In this document: piece after piece, positions 33,718 to 44,748 of the stretch
Position numbering within the stretch: position 1 is the first letter of the stretch
Layout of the letters: each line of letters starts with the position of its first letter
Source: Nothopassalora personata
Lineage: Eukaryota > Ascomycota > Dothideomycetes > Mycosphaerellales > Mycosphaerellaceae
Assembly (NCBI GenBank): GCA_033816765.1
Contig: CM066293.1
Location: 1-64,000 of the forward strand
Length of the DNA stretch: 64,000 bases
Reading direction: 5' to 3'
Made by a program: the position numbers and the translations under genes
The notes under the pieces: model-generated
What the model was told of the DNA's origin: nothing
What the model saw: only the letters and a program-made list of their open reading frames with translations
The model's database searches: none

Positions 33718-35021
33718 CTATTGCTGCTTGCCCCTGCGCAGTTTGAACTGCTCAATCCACTCGCTCGCTCGCTTCTCGGGCACGACAAACACTCTTATCA
33801 ATCCGTCCACGATTTCCACCTTGCCACTGCAGAGCAATGTCATCAAACTCAGCTTCTTACCTGCTTTGATCAAACCGCCTTGAGCAGTCTCCATGTAGCA
33901 CTCCAGGACGTCAACATTTCCATACTCCGAGGACGAGTCCCACGGCAGCGGCAGGATATATTCCAAATGGTCAACCAGGGCGTCGGCTTCCTTGAAAGCC
34001 TTGATAAAGTCCGTCTGTGCGTGCAGCGGGTACAGTAACAAGACAGGGAAACTCATCTCACTCGCCGGATCAGTCTTGTTGTCCAACGTGATCTTTGCAT
34101 CCTCCATTTCTGGCGGCGAGTCCGTCTCACGGGTGGGAATGTTCCGGTCTTGGAGTGCTTTCCGGAGTGCAGCTGCTTCAGCGCGAGCGGCAGATTCGCG
34201 CGCGAGACGCGACTGTTCGAGCTGCGCAAGGTAGTCCTTCCGCTTCACAATCTTGGTGTGGAGAGCATGAAGGGCAGCGTTGCTTGCGTCAAATTGCAGG
34301 CCTGAGCGGCAGGCATCTAGGGCTTCCGGGATCTTGTCAAGCGAAAGGCAGGCTGATGCTGCGCGGTACCACGCTTTGATGTTTCGTGGATTGAGTCGCA
34401 GGGCTGCAGCGCAGTCTCTATTGCATGACCCGTAATTTTCTACACACCAAACGTGTCAGCTGGTTTTGTGTAGCATTCGTTCCGGTGCATGAGGGTGGAG
34501 ATACTCATCTCGAGGTTGCAGAGAGCGCGATTTGCGAGGCACGCTTCTTCAATTTCACGCTCTTTCTTCGCTTCTGCTTCTTCATCAATCTCGACGACTT
34601 TATGATCTGGGTCGTCTTCCACTTCAATGGTTGTAATGGTGCCGCGCAATGTGCCGATGGCCTTGGTGTAGAACTCGCGAGCATCACTCCATAGCTTCTC
34701 TCTGGCGGCTTCATTACCCTGAGTTCGAAAGTTCTCAGCAACCTCTACCTTGGTGCCCTCGTGCGCTAAAGCCTTGATAGCTTCAAGCATGACATTTTCG
34801 CCACCCTCGCCATCAGTCTCATCGAGGGTGGTCATGAAGAGCGGGACACGATTCATCTCCTTCATGAGCTCGTCTACGGACATGTCTTGTGCTTTTTGCC
34901 GTGTCGGCGGCAGGGCAGCTGTCACCGACTCGACGAACTGGTCCGCGTTCTTGTTTTGCGCTGCATGGCCATTATTCAGCGACAGCTTCTTGACATCTGG
35001 CGCGCTGTCCTCTCGAGGCAT
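33718..35021 (-). CDS. CNS1: Hsp90 co-chaperone Cns1 (TPR protein, TTC4 family)
   Basis: Two exons, 34505-35021 and 33718-34439, with a 65-nt intron (GTATCT donor, GTGTAG acceptor), give 412 residues. Splicing creates NLEMKNYGSCNRDCAAALRL, a continuous TPR helix pair. The N-terminal segment has the family's PLFMTTLDETD motif. Three TPR units follow (about residues 95-235): ENFRTQGNEAAREKLWSDAREFYTKAI, the intron-spanning unit, and NIKAWYRAASACLSLDKIPEAL. A charged helix leads to the C-terminal wheel domain with VLECYMETAQGGLIKAGKK and VDGLIRVFVVPEKRA. Cns1 binds the EEVD tail of Hsp90 and is essential in yeast, where it also links to translation elongation. Length and architecture are normal. 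Confidence 0.93.
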
Positions 35022-37259
35022 CTTTGATCGATCCGTAGGTCAACGACTGAGCTGTTGAGGTGCTATCCTTGACCCTGCAGGTCGCAGCCAAATACAACTG
35101 TACAGTTGGCGCAGCACATGCGACAGTCAGTCGGCCTCGCCTCACACCGGACTGCCGCAGGTGCGCAGAAGTCGAGTCAGAGGACAATGTGCAAATGTAT
35201 AGTGGCGTTGGATGTTTTACGTCGCCAGGCCAGAACCCTGTGGCTGTTTTCCGTGTTCAAATGTCGTGCATGAGGTGGTGTGGCTCGACTGACTCGAGAA
35301 CTTTTTCTTGTGTGTCCCCGCGTTCGGCGCACTCTCCTTCAATGAGCAATGATGTGCCTTAACCGCTTGCTATGTTTCAGGCACGGATAGGGTGAGGGCG
35401 TGCACGCGGTTACATTGAATCTTCCAGTGCGATAGCAGCTGGCGACTATCATCAGTACAACGCGGCGTAGTCAGTTGGGCTTACGGCGAGGCGATGCTGT
35501 GAGCTGCCGCTCCTGCCCCGAAAGACCGGTTACTGGAAGACCCGAGTACGAAGCAGAAGATTATCCGAGATGTGCTTTACCTGGGATGCTGGTCTGTCCT
35601 GTCTATTGTCCAGCCAGACTGATAAGTGCGGAAGTTGTAATGTCTCTCTCCGACATCCACCCGCGGTGTCTCAATGAGAAATGTCGTCGAAGATCCTGAC
35701 AAAGCGACGCTGCAGGTGCTCGCTACACCTTACACTCTGGAAAGACAGCGGCACATCTCGCACGGTCGCACAACGTTCGCTGCTGAAAAGCCAAGGGACG
35801 TTAGATGGATGGTTTAACGTCGCAGCCTTTGCGGCAGACACGATCAGGATGCAAGTCGCTATGTACTGTATCACGCCGCCTCTCCCTCTTCGCGGCCATG
35901 TTGTGCTATCACAGTGGGGGGGGGGGGCTTCTCCACACGCCACTAGTTCACAACTCGCGAGCATTGCCATGGCACGTGATGTGCGAGGTGCGATGACATG
36001 GCCGCGCAGGGCACAGCGATCCAGCTGGGAGGAGCGCATCCCATCGCGCGGTTGTTTGAGAAACGTGTACAATCACATATCGGTATCGACGAGCGCATTC
36101 GTGTTTCCGTCTCACTTCAACCTCGACCTTCACGAAGACGGGCACTGCGCCGGGCGGAGAGCAAGCTGCATAACTAGCGCGAGACTGGCGCTACGGACGA
36201 ATGCAGCTGAATGCCACGATCCCCTGACCATTGAGCTTAGTATCCAATCGCGCCGCCCGGGGTCTGGGCTCCCCGTACAAGCGCAAGCTTCGGCACCGCA
36301 AGGTTTGGCTGCTAACACTCCTACCGCTTCTCCACCAACAGGCGGCAGAAGCTGTGGAAGAGCCAGAGCTTCTGCCGCCTGGACACAGGTCGTAAGTTAG
36401 CGAGTCGGCATGACAGAGCGACAGCAGATCTGATGCTTGCGGGCAATCGACCAGCACCGCGCGAAGCACAACCTCGGCAGAGATCATCATCATGTCGTTT
36501 AGAAAGGAGATGAGCACGAGCTCGACCTTGACGCATCCCAGCACGTTGCGGCAGGCATTCAGGCTTCGATCTGCGCTCTGCAGCCGCATGGTCCCCGCGA
36601 GGGCCTGCATCCACATGTTGGAAAAGACCGGTCCTTGTGCTTCTTCAGATGGTGAGTGCAGCAGCGTTCCTCCACGCGTTGGTTTCAGCAGCAGCAGCGC
36701 TCCTCCACGCTTTTGTTTCAGCAGCCGCTCAGTATCGTTATCCTATCAGTATTGGTATCCCCTGCTCTTTTTTGCTAAATCCTTTCGGCGCTCCAGGATC
36801 GTGAAAGCAAAGGCCGTAACGGGCAATAAAACGGGTCCAACTGGTACGTGCTACTATTCAACTATTCCCTAGCTTGAGCCAGGGCATCCAAAAATCAACC
36901 ACTCGAGGTAAATACGCCGTGCAATGCTAACAACCCTTCGCACTCTCAGGCACAACCTGGGTCCTCGAGCCGACGACCATCTCTCCTTGTCAACAGCAGT
37001 CTCTACCTAATTGCTCGCTGTTCCAGATCGCGGCCCATGGCGTCGTTGGTGGTGGAGATGTGAGAGCTACTATGCTGGTCATCGCTCCATAGGTATTAGG
37101 AGACATACACCTGTGTCTGATCTGCGATGCAGACCACGCTGACACCCATCAGTATAGCATATCTACCCACCCGGCTATAGATGTATACGGCGCATGGCTT
37201 GCAGCTCGCAACCGATCTAGCCGGTCCTTTCCCCAACAGCGTCTTAGGTATCAGCCATC
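35022..37259. other. Long spacer upstream of the Num1/ApsA gene
   Basis: Over 2 kb without a supported gene. A 239-residue plus frame (35681-36400) has no family resemblance, and a run of 12 G at 35916-35927 lies inside it. A 33-bp direct repeat lies at 36658-36723. The right end probably holds the promoter and leader of the 1343-residue Num1/ApsA protein. Confidence 0.3.
36658..36723 (+). repeat. Two-copy 33-bp direct repeat
   Basis: Copies at 36658-36690 and 36691-36723 are directly adjacent. Both start GCAGCAGCG and end GTTTCAGCA, and they differ at three positions. It lies about 540 bp upstream of the Num1/ApsA start and no function is visible. Confidence 0.85.
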
Positions 37260-40200
37260 ATGGCCGACTATTTTAGCGAGTATAATTCCTTCATTGGCAC
37301 CAAAGGACTCCCGTCGCCGGCCGACACGCCATACGAGACACCAGCGATCATTCGGTCGAAGCGCTCCTCTCGTGTGGGCTCTTCGAGAGAGCATTCGGTG
37401 ACTCCGCCTCTTCCACCGGACACAACCGAGACGCCCGACAAGTCGAAATACTCCCCATTAGATCCGCGTCGCTTCACACCCACTCTTCATGCGTCTCTTG
37501 TATCCGAGATCCTAAACCTGAGGCGAGAGCTTGATTCCAAGAATCATTTGGTAGAGAACCTCGAGACAACACTATCGACCGTGAAGGTCGAGAATGATGT
37601 ACTCAATGGCCAACTTGCGGAGAGCACGAAGGAGGTGCGGAAGGCGAAGCAGCAGGTGGAGCAGATGGAGAAGGGAACTTGGGACGCAGTAGAGGTCTTG
37701 GCTCAGGAACGAGACAATGCGAAAGTAGCGCTCCAGGACCTGCGCAGTAAACTGGATACCGTGCAAAGGAAGACCCGCCAGCAAGATGAGGACTCCGAAC
37801 GGACACAGACTATCTGGGAGAACGAGAAAGAGGCGTGGGATAATGAACGCCGACAATTGGAACGTAGAGTGCATGTCACAGAAAGTCGACTGCGAGCGGT
37901 GGTGGAAGAAATGGCCATACAGCAGACTCAAGCCGTGCAAGAAGATGATATCACAGACGAAAACACGTTCAAAGACAGTGGCTTGGGTGAAGGCAGCGAC
38001 ACCTCGAGCATTCGGACTGCATCACCCACAAAGCACAAGCGAAACATGAGCAGCATCAGCTTTCGACGTCGGCATACGCGCTTTTCTGTATCTTCTCGCA
38101 CGACAACAGCAACACCTGATCTATATGCCCGATCCGGCAACAATCTTGCGGATGAGCTCGGAATCGACGAAGAGGACGAGTATGACAACGACGATTCAGA
38201 GCATGGAGACGACGATTCCGACTTTTCTGAGCGCGTAAATCGATCTCCTGAATCGAGGCGAAGCGACGTGCTGAGAACGCGGGACGACAAGGCGAAACAA
38301 ATTCTAGGTGTTCCTGCCGAAGTGCAGGAGACGCTGGGAGCATCTCACGCCTCACGACCACAGTATCACGACCGAGCTACAACTCCGCCACCGCAAAACA
38401 TTGAGCTGCGCGAGCCAGTGCCAAAGGTCGTTTACGTGGATACTGGATACCAGCCCTCGCCGCCAGCATCTCCACCCCGATTCAAAATCTCAGGCGAGCA
38501 AGAGAGTATGAAGACCACCGAACAAGTCACTACAGACGAAGGTGGGCAACGTGTGAGCAACCAGAGAAACCCTGGGTTGCAGTTGACCTCTCCAGACCGT
38601 CTGTCGCTGGTATCTGGCTCGCCAATCAGTCCACCGCCGACTCCGGTTGTGGATGAAGTAATCTGGCCTGAGGAGAAAGCGTCACCTGCCGTAGCACCAG
38701 CTTATAGCACAGCATCGACGCAGACCGACCTCGTGGAACCAGAACCCCCAGAAGGCCACACGCCGAAGCGTGAGAGCCTGTCTCCACCTTCTTTTGTCCC
38801 CTCGATTGCGATTCATCCACCCAATTCGAGGCCGTCCTCTCCGCGACTGTATGTTCTACCACCTGGCACCAAGAACGCATCTGCACAGGCGAACCTTGTG
38901 TGGCCATGCAAGGATGCGAGTGTACAGACCGAAGAGATCAGGATCGACAGACGACCTGTGAAACTGCCACCCCATCTCCTGCCAGGAAGCTTGCTGCCGA
39001 GTCCAACGTTCCAGGAACCCGCTCCGCGACCCAGTCGTACTGCGCCGGAAGGCTCTGCAAAGATCTTCACCAAGATTCCACCGGTCAGCTCTATCCTAAT
39101 CTCACCTCCGGCTGTGCAGTCTCCCACAGACCTAAGCCCGGAAATGTCAAGAAACAACGGCTCTAAAGACCTCCGAACCTACCCATTGAAGGCGTTACCC
39201 TTGCCACGGCCTGTTCTGTCTTCACCGATGCCGCAGGGCGAGACGTTTCAAAGCAACGGGCCGCTCAACAGATCATCACAATACGGTGTCAGCCAACCAA
39301 AGTTCGATAACGCTTACTTTACTGACGCCGACCAGTCGTCAGAAGGAAGCGATTATGAGGTTGGCGGCACTGACTACGATGGGTCTGATCTCGCAGGCTC
39401 TGTGCCTCAGCTGAGCCGTCCGCCACCTGGTCGCTTTGGTCTGTCTGAGCCTCCTAAGGCTGTACCTGAGGATAAAGAGATCTCCCCGGAGCGCCGACCA
39501 GATACGGCCGACTCATATGGCGCTGCACATGCGCCGTCAGTCTCGAGCAGCCGGGCGACCTCCCAACGCAGACATGTTCGCCAGACCTCGAAGCTGAGTA
39601 AGCCAGATACTCGCAAGGAGTTCCGCTCGAGGAGCCCCAGCTTCGGCAGCATGGCGTCAACCACAAAGAGCGCGCCGTCAGGAGCAGCCGGCGCACCAAT
39701 GCCCCCTCCATACCCAATCCCGCAGCGCTCTAGCTCTCGAATGCCGGCCAAGACTTCTAGCGAGGGATCTCGAAGCCCGACTCCGTATGAAGGGTTGGGT
39801 GCACGCGGCGCACGTGCAGGACGCTCGCAGCACTCCAGGCAGGTGAGTCTCCGAAAAGTGCAGTCAGCTGCTGTCATTCGCAATCGTACAGGTAGAGGCT
39901 CGCCTACGAAAGCCCATCGCAGACGTAGGAGATCTCCAGAGCTTACGCCGATCCAATCGGTGGCGTTTGAAGGTGTGACGCCCACAAGGTTCCCAATACC
40001 AGAATTGTCGAAGCCAGTGAAGGATAATCTGTGGAGCACGGAGTATGATTACATCAAAGGCTCTGTCGACATCAACAGATCTCCAGGCGAAGCAAGCAGT
40101 GTGGGTCGGGTATCTGAGGAGACTAATTTGGTGGACGCCATTGCGGGCACCATGGTCGGAGAGTGGATGTGGAAATACATCCGCAAGAGAAAGTCCTTTG

Positions 40201-41342
40201 GCATCGGTGAGAACAGCTCTGAGTTCCCAATCGCTGACCAGAACGGCATCGTGAACATGGCCACTGGGCATGGAACACGTCACAAGCGATGGGTCTGGCT
40301 GTCGCCCTACGAGCGCACCATCATGTGGGACAACAAGCAGCCCACGTCTGGCCCGGCGTTACTTGGTAAGAAGGGACGAAAGCGTAAGTTGCTGCCAGGC
40401 CGGTGGAAAATGTCAATTGCTAACGCAAACGCAGTTGCCATTCAGTCCGTGTTGGATGTCGAAGACCTAACGCCACTACCAAAGAATGCTGAGCTGGCTT
40501 CAGCTTGGAAACGCTCCATTCTGATTCTCACCCCAGAACGAGCCTTGAAGTTTACAGCTACAACACAGGAGCGACATGGCCTGTGGATGACAGCATTATC
40601 GTTCTTGGCGCAGTCGAGTCAGCTCCCCAGGCAGATCCCGCAGCCAACAGCAAAATCAGACTTGCCTCCAGTGCCACCGATACCTTCGAACAAGAACTCG
40701 ATCGACGGAGTCCTAATCAAGCGTCACAGGACATCGTCTTTCGGGAGGTCAAAGGTTCGAGACTCGATCCGTCTCGCCCATGGAAGGAGGCCAGAACATC
40801 TGCAAAGTCGCTTCGAATCTGCTGATATGTACGGCTCAGACATCCTGCCAAACGAGCTTCTTGGCCAAGAGGACAGCGCGGACTTCCCAGCCGTGCCACG
40901 CCTTTACATTGCCACCAGCAAGCATCACCGCAAACGCAGCAACACGGGACCACAACACTTGTCTCAGCCGCTCAACAATTTTCGCAGCTTCTCTTCAAGT
41001 GCCGTTCCATCATCCACCGGATCGACACATCGCCGAGGGGGCTCTTCGACGAATGGCTCGTCGTATCGACCCAGTGTTTCAGCAAAGTCTGTCAGCCGAG
41101 GAAACTCGATTGCGAGTCCAGACAGGCCGAACTTCTTCGAGGCTGTCGGAACATTACGTATGGAGGCGTTCGTAGACCCGAACGTCCGCGATGGCGTTCT
41201 GTACATTCCCGCGCCGCCGCCTGTCATTGGCGCACCGCGAAGACCCCGACGAGGCAGCGGGCTAAGTCAGTCGACGATCGACAAGAAGCGAGCTGGCTAC
41301 GTGTTCGACGAAGATGGCATGGATCCATTCAAGGGGTTCTAA
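37260..41342 (+). CDS. apsA: Num1/ApsA-type cortical anchor protein with PH domain
   Basis: The open frame is continuous, but 40384-40434 is a 51-nt intron without stop codons (GTAAGT donor, GCTAAC branch, CGCAG acceptor). Its removal joins GRK to LAIQSVLDV inside the PH domain and leaves 1343 residues. A coiled coil spans about residues 80-225. A long Ser/Pro-rich disordered middle follows, rich in SP and TP sites. The C-terminal PH domain (about residues 965-1105) has EWMWKYIRKR, RHKRWVWLSPYERTIMWDNK and LILTPERALKFTA. Fungal relatives bind PI(4,5)P2 at the plasma membrane and anchor dynein for nuclear migration; in yeast, Num1 also tethers mitochondria. The N-terminal EF-hand-like repeats of some relatives are absent. 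Confidence 0.93.
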   Translation: MADYFSEYNSFIGTKGLPSPADTPYETPAIIRSKRSSRVGSSREHSVTPPLPPDTTETPDKSKYSPLDPRRFTPTLHASLVSEILNLRRELDSKNHLVENLETTLSTVKVENDVLNGQLAESTKEVRKAKQQVEQMEKGTWDAVEVLAQERDNAKVALQDLRSKLDTVQRKTRQQDEDSERTQTIWENEKEAWDNERRQLERRVHVTESRLRAVVEEMAIQQTQAVQEDDITDENTFKDSGLGEGSDTSSIRTASPTKHKRNMSSISFRRRHTRFSVSSRTTTATPDLYARSGNNLADELGIDEEDEYDNDDSEHGDDDSDFSERVNRSPESRRSDVLRTRDDKAKQILGVPAEVQETLGASHASRPQYHDRATTPPPQNIELREPVPKVVYVDTGYQPSPPASPPRFKISGEQESMKTTEQVTTDEGGQRVSNQRNPGLQLTSPDRLSLVSGSPISPPPTPVVDEVIWPEEKASPAVAPAYSTASTQTDLVEPEPPEGHTPKRESLSPPSFVPSIAIHPPNSRPSSPRLYVLPPGTKNASAQANLVWPCKDASVQTEEIRIDRRPVKLPPHLLPGSLLPSPTFQEPAPRPSRTAPEGSAKIFTKIPPVSSILISPPAVQSPTDLSPEMSRNNGSKDLRTYPLKALPLPRPVLSSPMPQGETFQSNGPLNRSSQYGVSQPKFDNAYFTDADQSSEGSDYEVGGTDYDGSDLAGSVPQLSRPPPGRFGLSEPPKAVPEDKEISPERRPDTADSYGAAHAPSVSSSRATSQRRHVRQTSKLSKPDTRKEFRSRSPSFGSMASTTKSAPSGAAGAPMPPPYPIPQRSSSRMPAKTSSEGSRSPTPYEGLGARGARAGRSQHSRQVSLRKVQSAAVIRNRTGRGSPTKAHRRRRRSPELTPIQSVAFEGVTPTRFPIPELSKPVKDNLWSTEYDYIKGSVDINRSPGEASSVGRVSEETNLVDAIAGTMVGEWMWKYIRKRKSFGIGENSSEFPIADQNGIVNMATGHGTRHKRWVWLSPYERTIMWDNKQPTSGPALLGKKGRKRKLLPGRWKMSIANANAVAIQSVLDVEDLTPLPKNAELASAWKRSILILTPERALKFTATTQERHGLWMTALSFLAQSSQLPRQIPQPTAKSDLPPVPPIPSNKNSIDGVLIKRHRTSSFGRSKVRDSIRLAHGRRPEHLQSRFESADMYGSDILPNELLGQEDSADFPAVPRLYIATSKHHRKRSNTGPQHLSQPLNNFRSFSSSAVPSSTGSTHRRGGSSTNGSSYRPSVSAKSVSRGNSIASPDRPNFFEAVGTLRMEAFVDPNVRDGVLYIPAPPPVIGAPRRPRRGSGLSQSTIDKKRAGYVFDEDGMDPFKGF

Positions 41343-43114
41343 GCAAATCACTGCGAGGTGCCCGTGTACGCACCTTGACGATGAGATGTTGACATAGAAG
41401 ACGTGATGTCACTCGCAGAAGCGAGGCATCGGAGAGATGCAGAGCATGCGTAGACGAGTGTTGACGCGACCATTGTACCTAGAGAGACCTCTTGATGAGA
41501 GCTAACGATGTCCCATAATAAGGATTACAACAACGAGTACACTCCAACGCGTAAAAGGCCTACTGACCCACGAGCACGAGAGATGACCATGGAAGCACAG
41601 CATAAACCGACGAGCTGCAGCTCGGAACACAACGTCTAGCGAGCTGCAGTACACCCACGCACGAGGACAGCGAGATGCAACTGTCAGCAGCGACCCGCTG
41701 CCGGAACTCGATAAAGCAATCCGAAACACATTGACGAAGAAATAACGCCATCTGGTTGCACCTCTCAAAGCTTGGTGGTGAGTCTAGATAACTGGAGCTG
41801 ACGCACGGGAGTAGTGGAACACGTCGTTCAAGCATGGTTGGCTCTCGCATCGGCCGTCCCTGACAGACGCAGGCTGCTGTGCTTGATTGTGCCTGAATGC
41901 TTCCACAAAAGAAAAGTCACGAACATAGCATGCGCTATCTCCCTTCTGCCTTTCAGCAAGCCACTTGCGCTGCCATTCCTCAGTACGAAATGCCAGGATC
42001 CATCCGGTGAGGTTGCACAGCAGCATGGAGTGGCGGAACCAGCCGCGGGCGGATATCTCGCAGCAGCAATCACGACTTGGGCGTTCGCGTACAGCTGTCG
42101 GACAACACATTGCATGTGCAATGCTCTTCTGACATGTGAAAGCGACTTTCGTTCCCGACAACGTCACTGGTCCGAGCAACGGCATCGATCCCTGCCAGAT
42201 GTCGCCATTCGAAGAGGAACCAGCACGAATGAGATGCACCGCCCAGACCACGCTGCTGGAGAACTTCGGACAGCATTGCAATCTCCTCGTTGTTCCTTCA
42301 TTATCGGGACGGGACACGGCTTGTCCAGGAGAAGGCGTGCTCGAAAACATCGGCACTGCATTCGCCCGTGAGTGAAGTTCGCGACGAGACCGAATCCAAA
42401 GCTGGGAGATCCCGGTGCATGAACTTCAGGGGTCGTTCTGGCACTTCACCTAATCCTTATCGTTGCTTCGCCGTGTCCGAGTAAGGCTGGTGCACTGGAT
42501 CCGTGTGTTCCACCACACATTGATTCGGATTCACCTCCAGCGAGAGGACGGACCCCTGGCACACCAAATTCGCCCAGCCCGCACCCTGGAGCTCGGCACC
42601 ACAGGTTGGAACGGAATCTGAACAGTGCTGTGAATATGCGTCCCATCATCTCAACAGTACGGAAGCACCAGACCACCGAGATGAACCCGCTTGTCCTCGA
42701 ATCTGTACCTGAGGCTCATGTTTCACCACATCATAGCGGCGACCAGTAACCACCCTATGAGCATTCCACTCTAAACCATGTGCGCGGCGTGTCACTGGTG
42801 GCTGAGAGACACTGCGGCCTTGGACACCTAGCATCGGGTGCAGGTTCGGTGCTGCGCTATATGGGCGGCGGCGTGTTGTGTAAGCTGGAGACTTCTGCAG
42901 GTGGTATGTCGAGGCCTCTATATTGTGGATCTCGCCCTCCGAGCCTACTTCTCTTTTTTGATTCTGTTATCTGTTGTCCTTTCTCTTCTACTACTGCGCT
43001 CTCTGCATCTTTTTAAAAATCAAGCGTCGCTAGTCTTGATCTCCATTTCCATTCTTTTACCAGATCTTGTCGCCCAGGAGCCACTTTGACCGGTGGCTGA
43101 ACAGACCATTCGAG
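41343..43114. other. Spacer with overlapping unassigned reading frames
   Basis: Plus 41814-42371 and minus 41784-42356 are both open and unrecognised. A plus frame at 42136-42375 ends in a protein-like stretch with four Cys (IDPCQ, MRCTA, QHCNL and TACPG) and a DNVTG sequon. It begins without a credible start, and an upstream exon could not be identified. Confidence 0.3.
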
Positions 43115-43737
43115 ATGGCAGGCCCAAGCATCAGCGGCGTTGTGTCGTTCTTGCTGCTTTTCACTACCACATTTGCATTGCCATTCCTTGATCTTCAAGT
43201 CTGGACACGACTGCGTCACAAGCCACCGGCCTATGCTTCGTTTCCAACACTCAAGCCAACATCCATGCAAGGTATACATCACAGTCTGCTCCCAACTCCA
43301 CCGCTGTGTACTGACCGCCAGCAGGTATCTTTGAGACAAGACCAATCCCCACGGGCACAGGCAACGCTGTACTCCCTGTTCCCACCGGCTTAGGCCCAAC
43401 AGCTCCGGGTCCAACAGCACCAGCACCCACAGGCTACTACAATGTCAAGCGCAGCCTCGGAGAACGCTATCCTCCTCCCCCGCCATATCAGCCTACTGGC
43501 TTCAGCACCGGGACCGGAACTGGACTCCCAGTCCCCACAGGCTTCCCACAAATTCCTGATTATCACCATCACCGGAAGCAGGTCAAGCAATTCGGCGGCG
43601 TTCGACAATATCACTTCGAGCCGTACTTCCCATATGATCCGCCGCAGTATAGCGAGCCGACTCCAACGCCGACAGGGTCAGCAGCAAGCGGTGTGATTCC
43701 CACGGGAACTGCGCCACTTTCGCCAACTGGATACTGA
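43115..43737 (+). CDS. Small secreted Pro/Thr-rich protein
   Basis: Two exons, 43115-43271 and 43325-43737, with a 53-nt intron (GTATAC donor, TACTGAC branch, CAGCAG acceptor), give 189 residues. The first about 21 residues (SGVVSFLLLFTTTFA core) look like a signal peptide. The mature part has no cysteine. It is rich in Pro, Thr, Gly and Tyr, with repeated PTG units (IPTGTGNAV, PVPTGLGP, PAPTGYY, PVPTGFP and IPTGTAP). A Lys-Arg pair at NVKR/SLGER could be a Kex2 cleavage site. A His-rich DYHHHRKQ stretch lies in the C-terminal half. Such proteins are usually cell-wall-associated or secreted. No family is recognised, so function is open. The tandem CAGCAG acceptor could add one Ala. Confidence 0.72.
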
Positions 43738-44748
43738 GTCTCCTGATACAAGACGACCTGTGCTGGATACTCTGATGACGACTTCGGCTCGATTGGCGGT
43801 CGATGCCGGTATCTCCCACACCACGACATCGACAGTCGCACTTCTTGATCACCATGGAGGAATGAATGATAGATTAGAATGACAGCATGTCAGAGAGAGG
43901 TGGCCGTAAGACGTTGGAGGGACAAAATGTACACTTACGTCGATTGCATTTCGTATCTCCAACAGAAAGACCATATGACCTCCTCATGGACCTTCTCAAC
44001 CCATCCCCTACCTCCCTGACCTCAACTCACAACCCCCCCCTGGACCCCTTAGTATATTCTCGAAACTCCCCCATTGACATCTCCGCCTCACCGCGATCAT
44101 ACCCCTCTCCCCCCCTAGACCACTAACCCACTCCCTCGGCCCCTCATTCTGCAACTCCGCCCTCAACTCCACCACCCTCTCTCCAAAGGGCATGCGGAGG
44201 AGCAAGGTGAAGTGGTAGAGTTGATGGAGGGTGTAGGGTTGGGTGGATGAGGAGAGCGTCGTGGTGGCGGTCTGGGCGTTTTAGGCGAGGGTTTGGTTTG
44301 GGAATTTGCTGAAACTTTTGATGGCAGTGGGTGGTCAGTTGGTGAAGGTGAGGGTTTCGGAGAAGTGGCGAGAGTGTGGGCCTATTGGGATTGTGTGTGG
44401 TGAGAAAATGAGGTGCTTGGGCGGTCATGGTGCCGTGCCGGTGGACGATTGTGTTGTAAATGCTTTGAGGTTTGGGATCAGAGCTCTGAGCTTGTCAGCC
44501 GAGGTCCTAGTAGAATGTTTGGAAGCTCGGTAGGTAGTGGCATAGCTGTTCGAAATGACTTAGAGCAGGTCAGTTGTAACATGAGGAGTGCTATCCATGG
44601 CACTTGCAGGAGACAAGACTGAATCTCTGCAGGGGTATGTCGGAAGTACCCATCCAAACAAAAGTACCATGCATATGCCAATGCAGCATTTCCCATACGC
44701 TGAACCTGCTGTCCGTTCGTCTAGAGTTCTGTTCGGTGGACTAGATAC
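43738..44748. other. Spacer with C-rich tracts
   Basis: Short poly-C tracts occur near 44033-44040 and 44110-44117. A minus-strand frame (about 44008-44270) reading TLLLRMPFGERVVELRAEL faintly recalls LPxELR-type proteins but has no motif start. Nothing is supported. Confidence 0.2.

Noticed and set aside
35681..36400. 239-residue plus-strand open frame
   Set aside because: It has no family motif, a 12-G homopolymer inside it, unusual composition, and open shadows on the other strand.
39840..39863. GTGAGT...GTGCAG within the Num1/ApsA gene as an intron
   Set aside because: It would be only about 21 nt, too short to splice. The reading frame is fine without removing it.
41784..42371. Two frames of 185-190 residues on opposite strands
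   Set aside because: Both are open across the same DNA, both are Arg/Cys/Ser-rich, and neither has a known motif.
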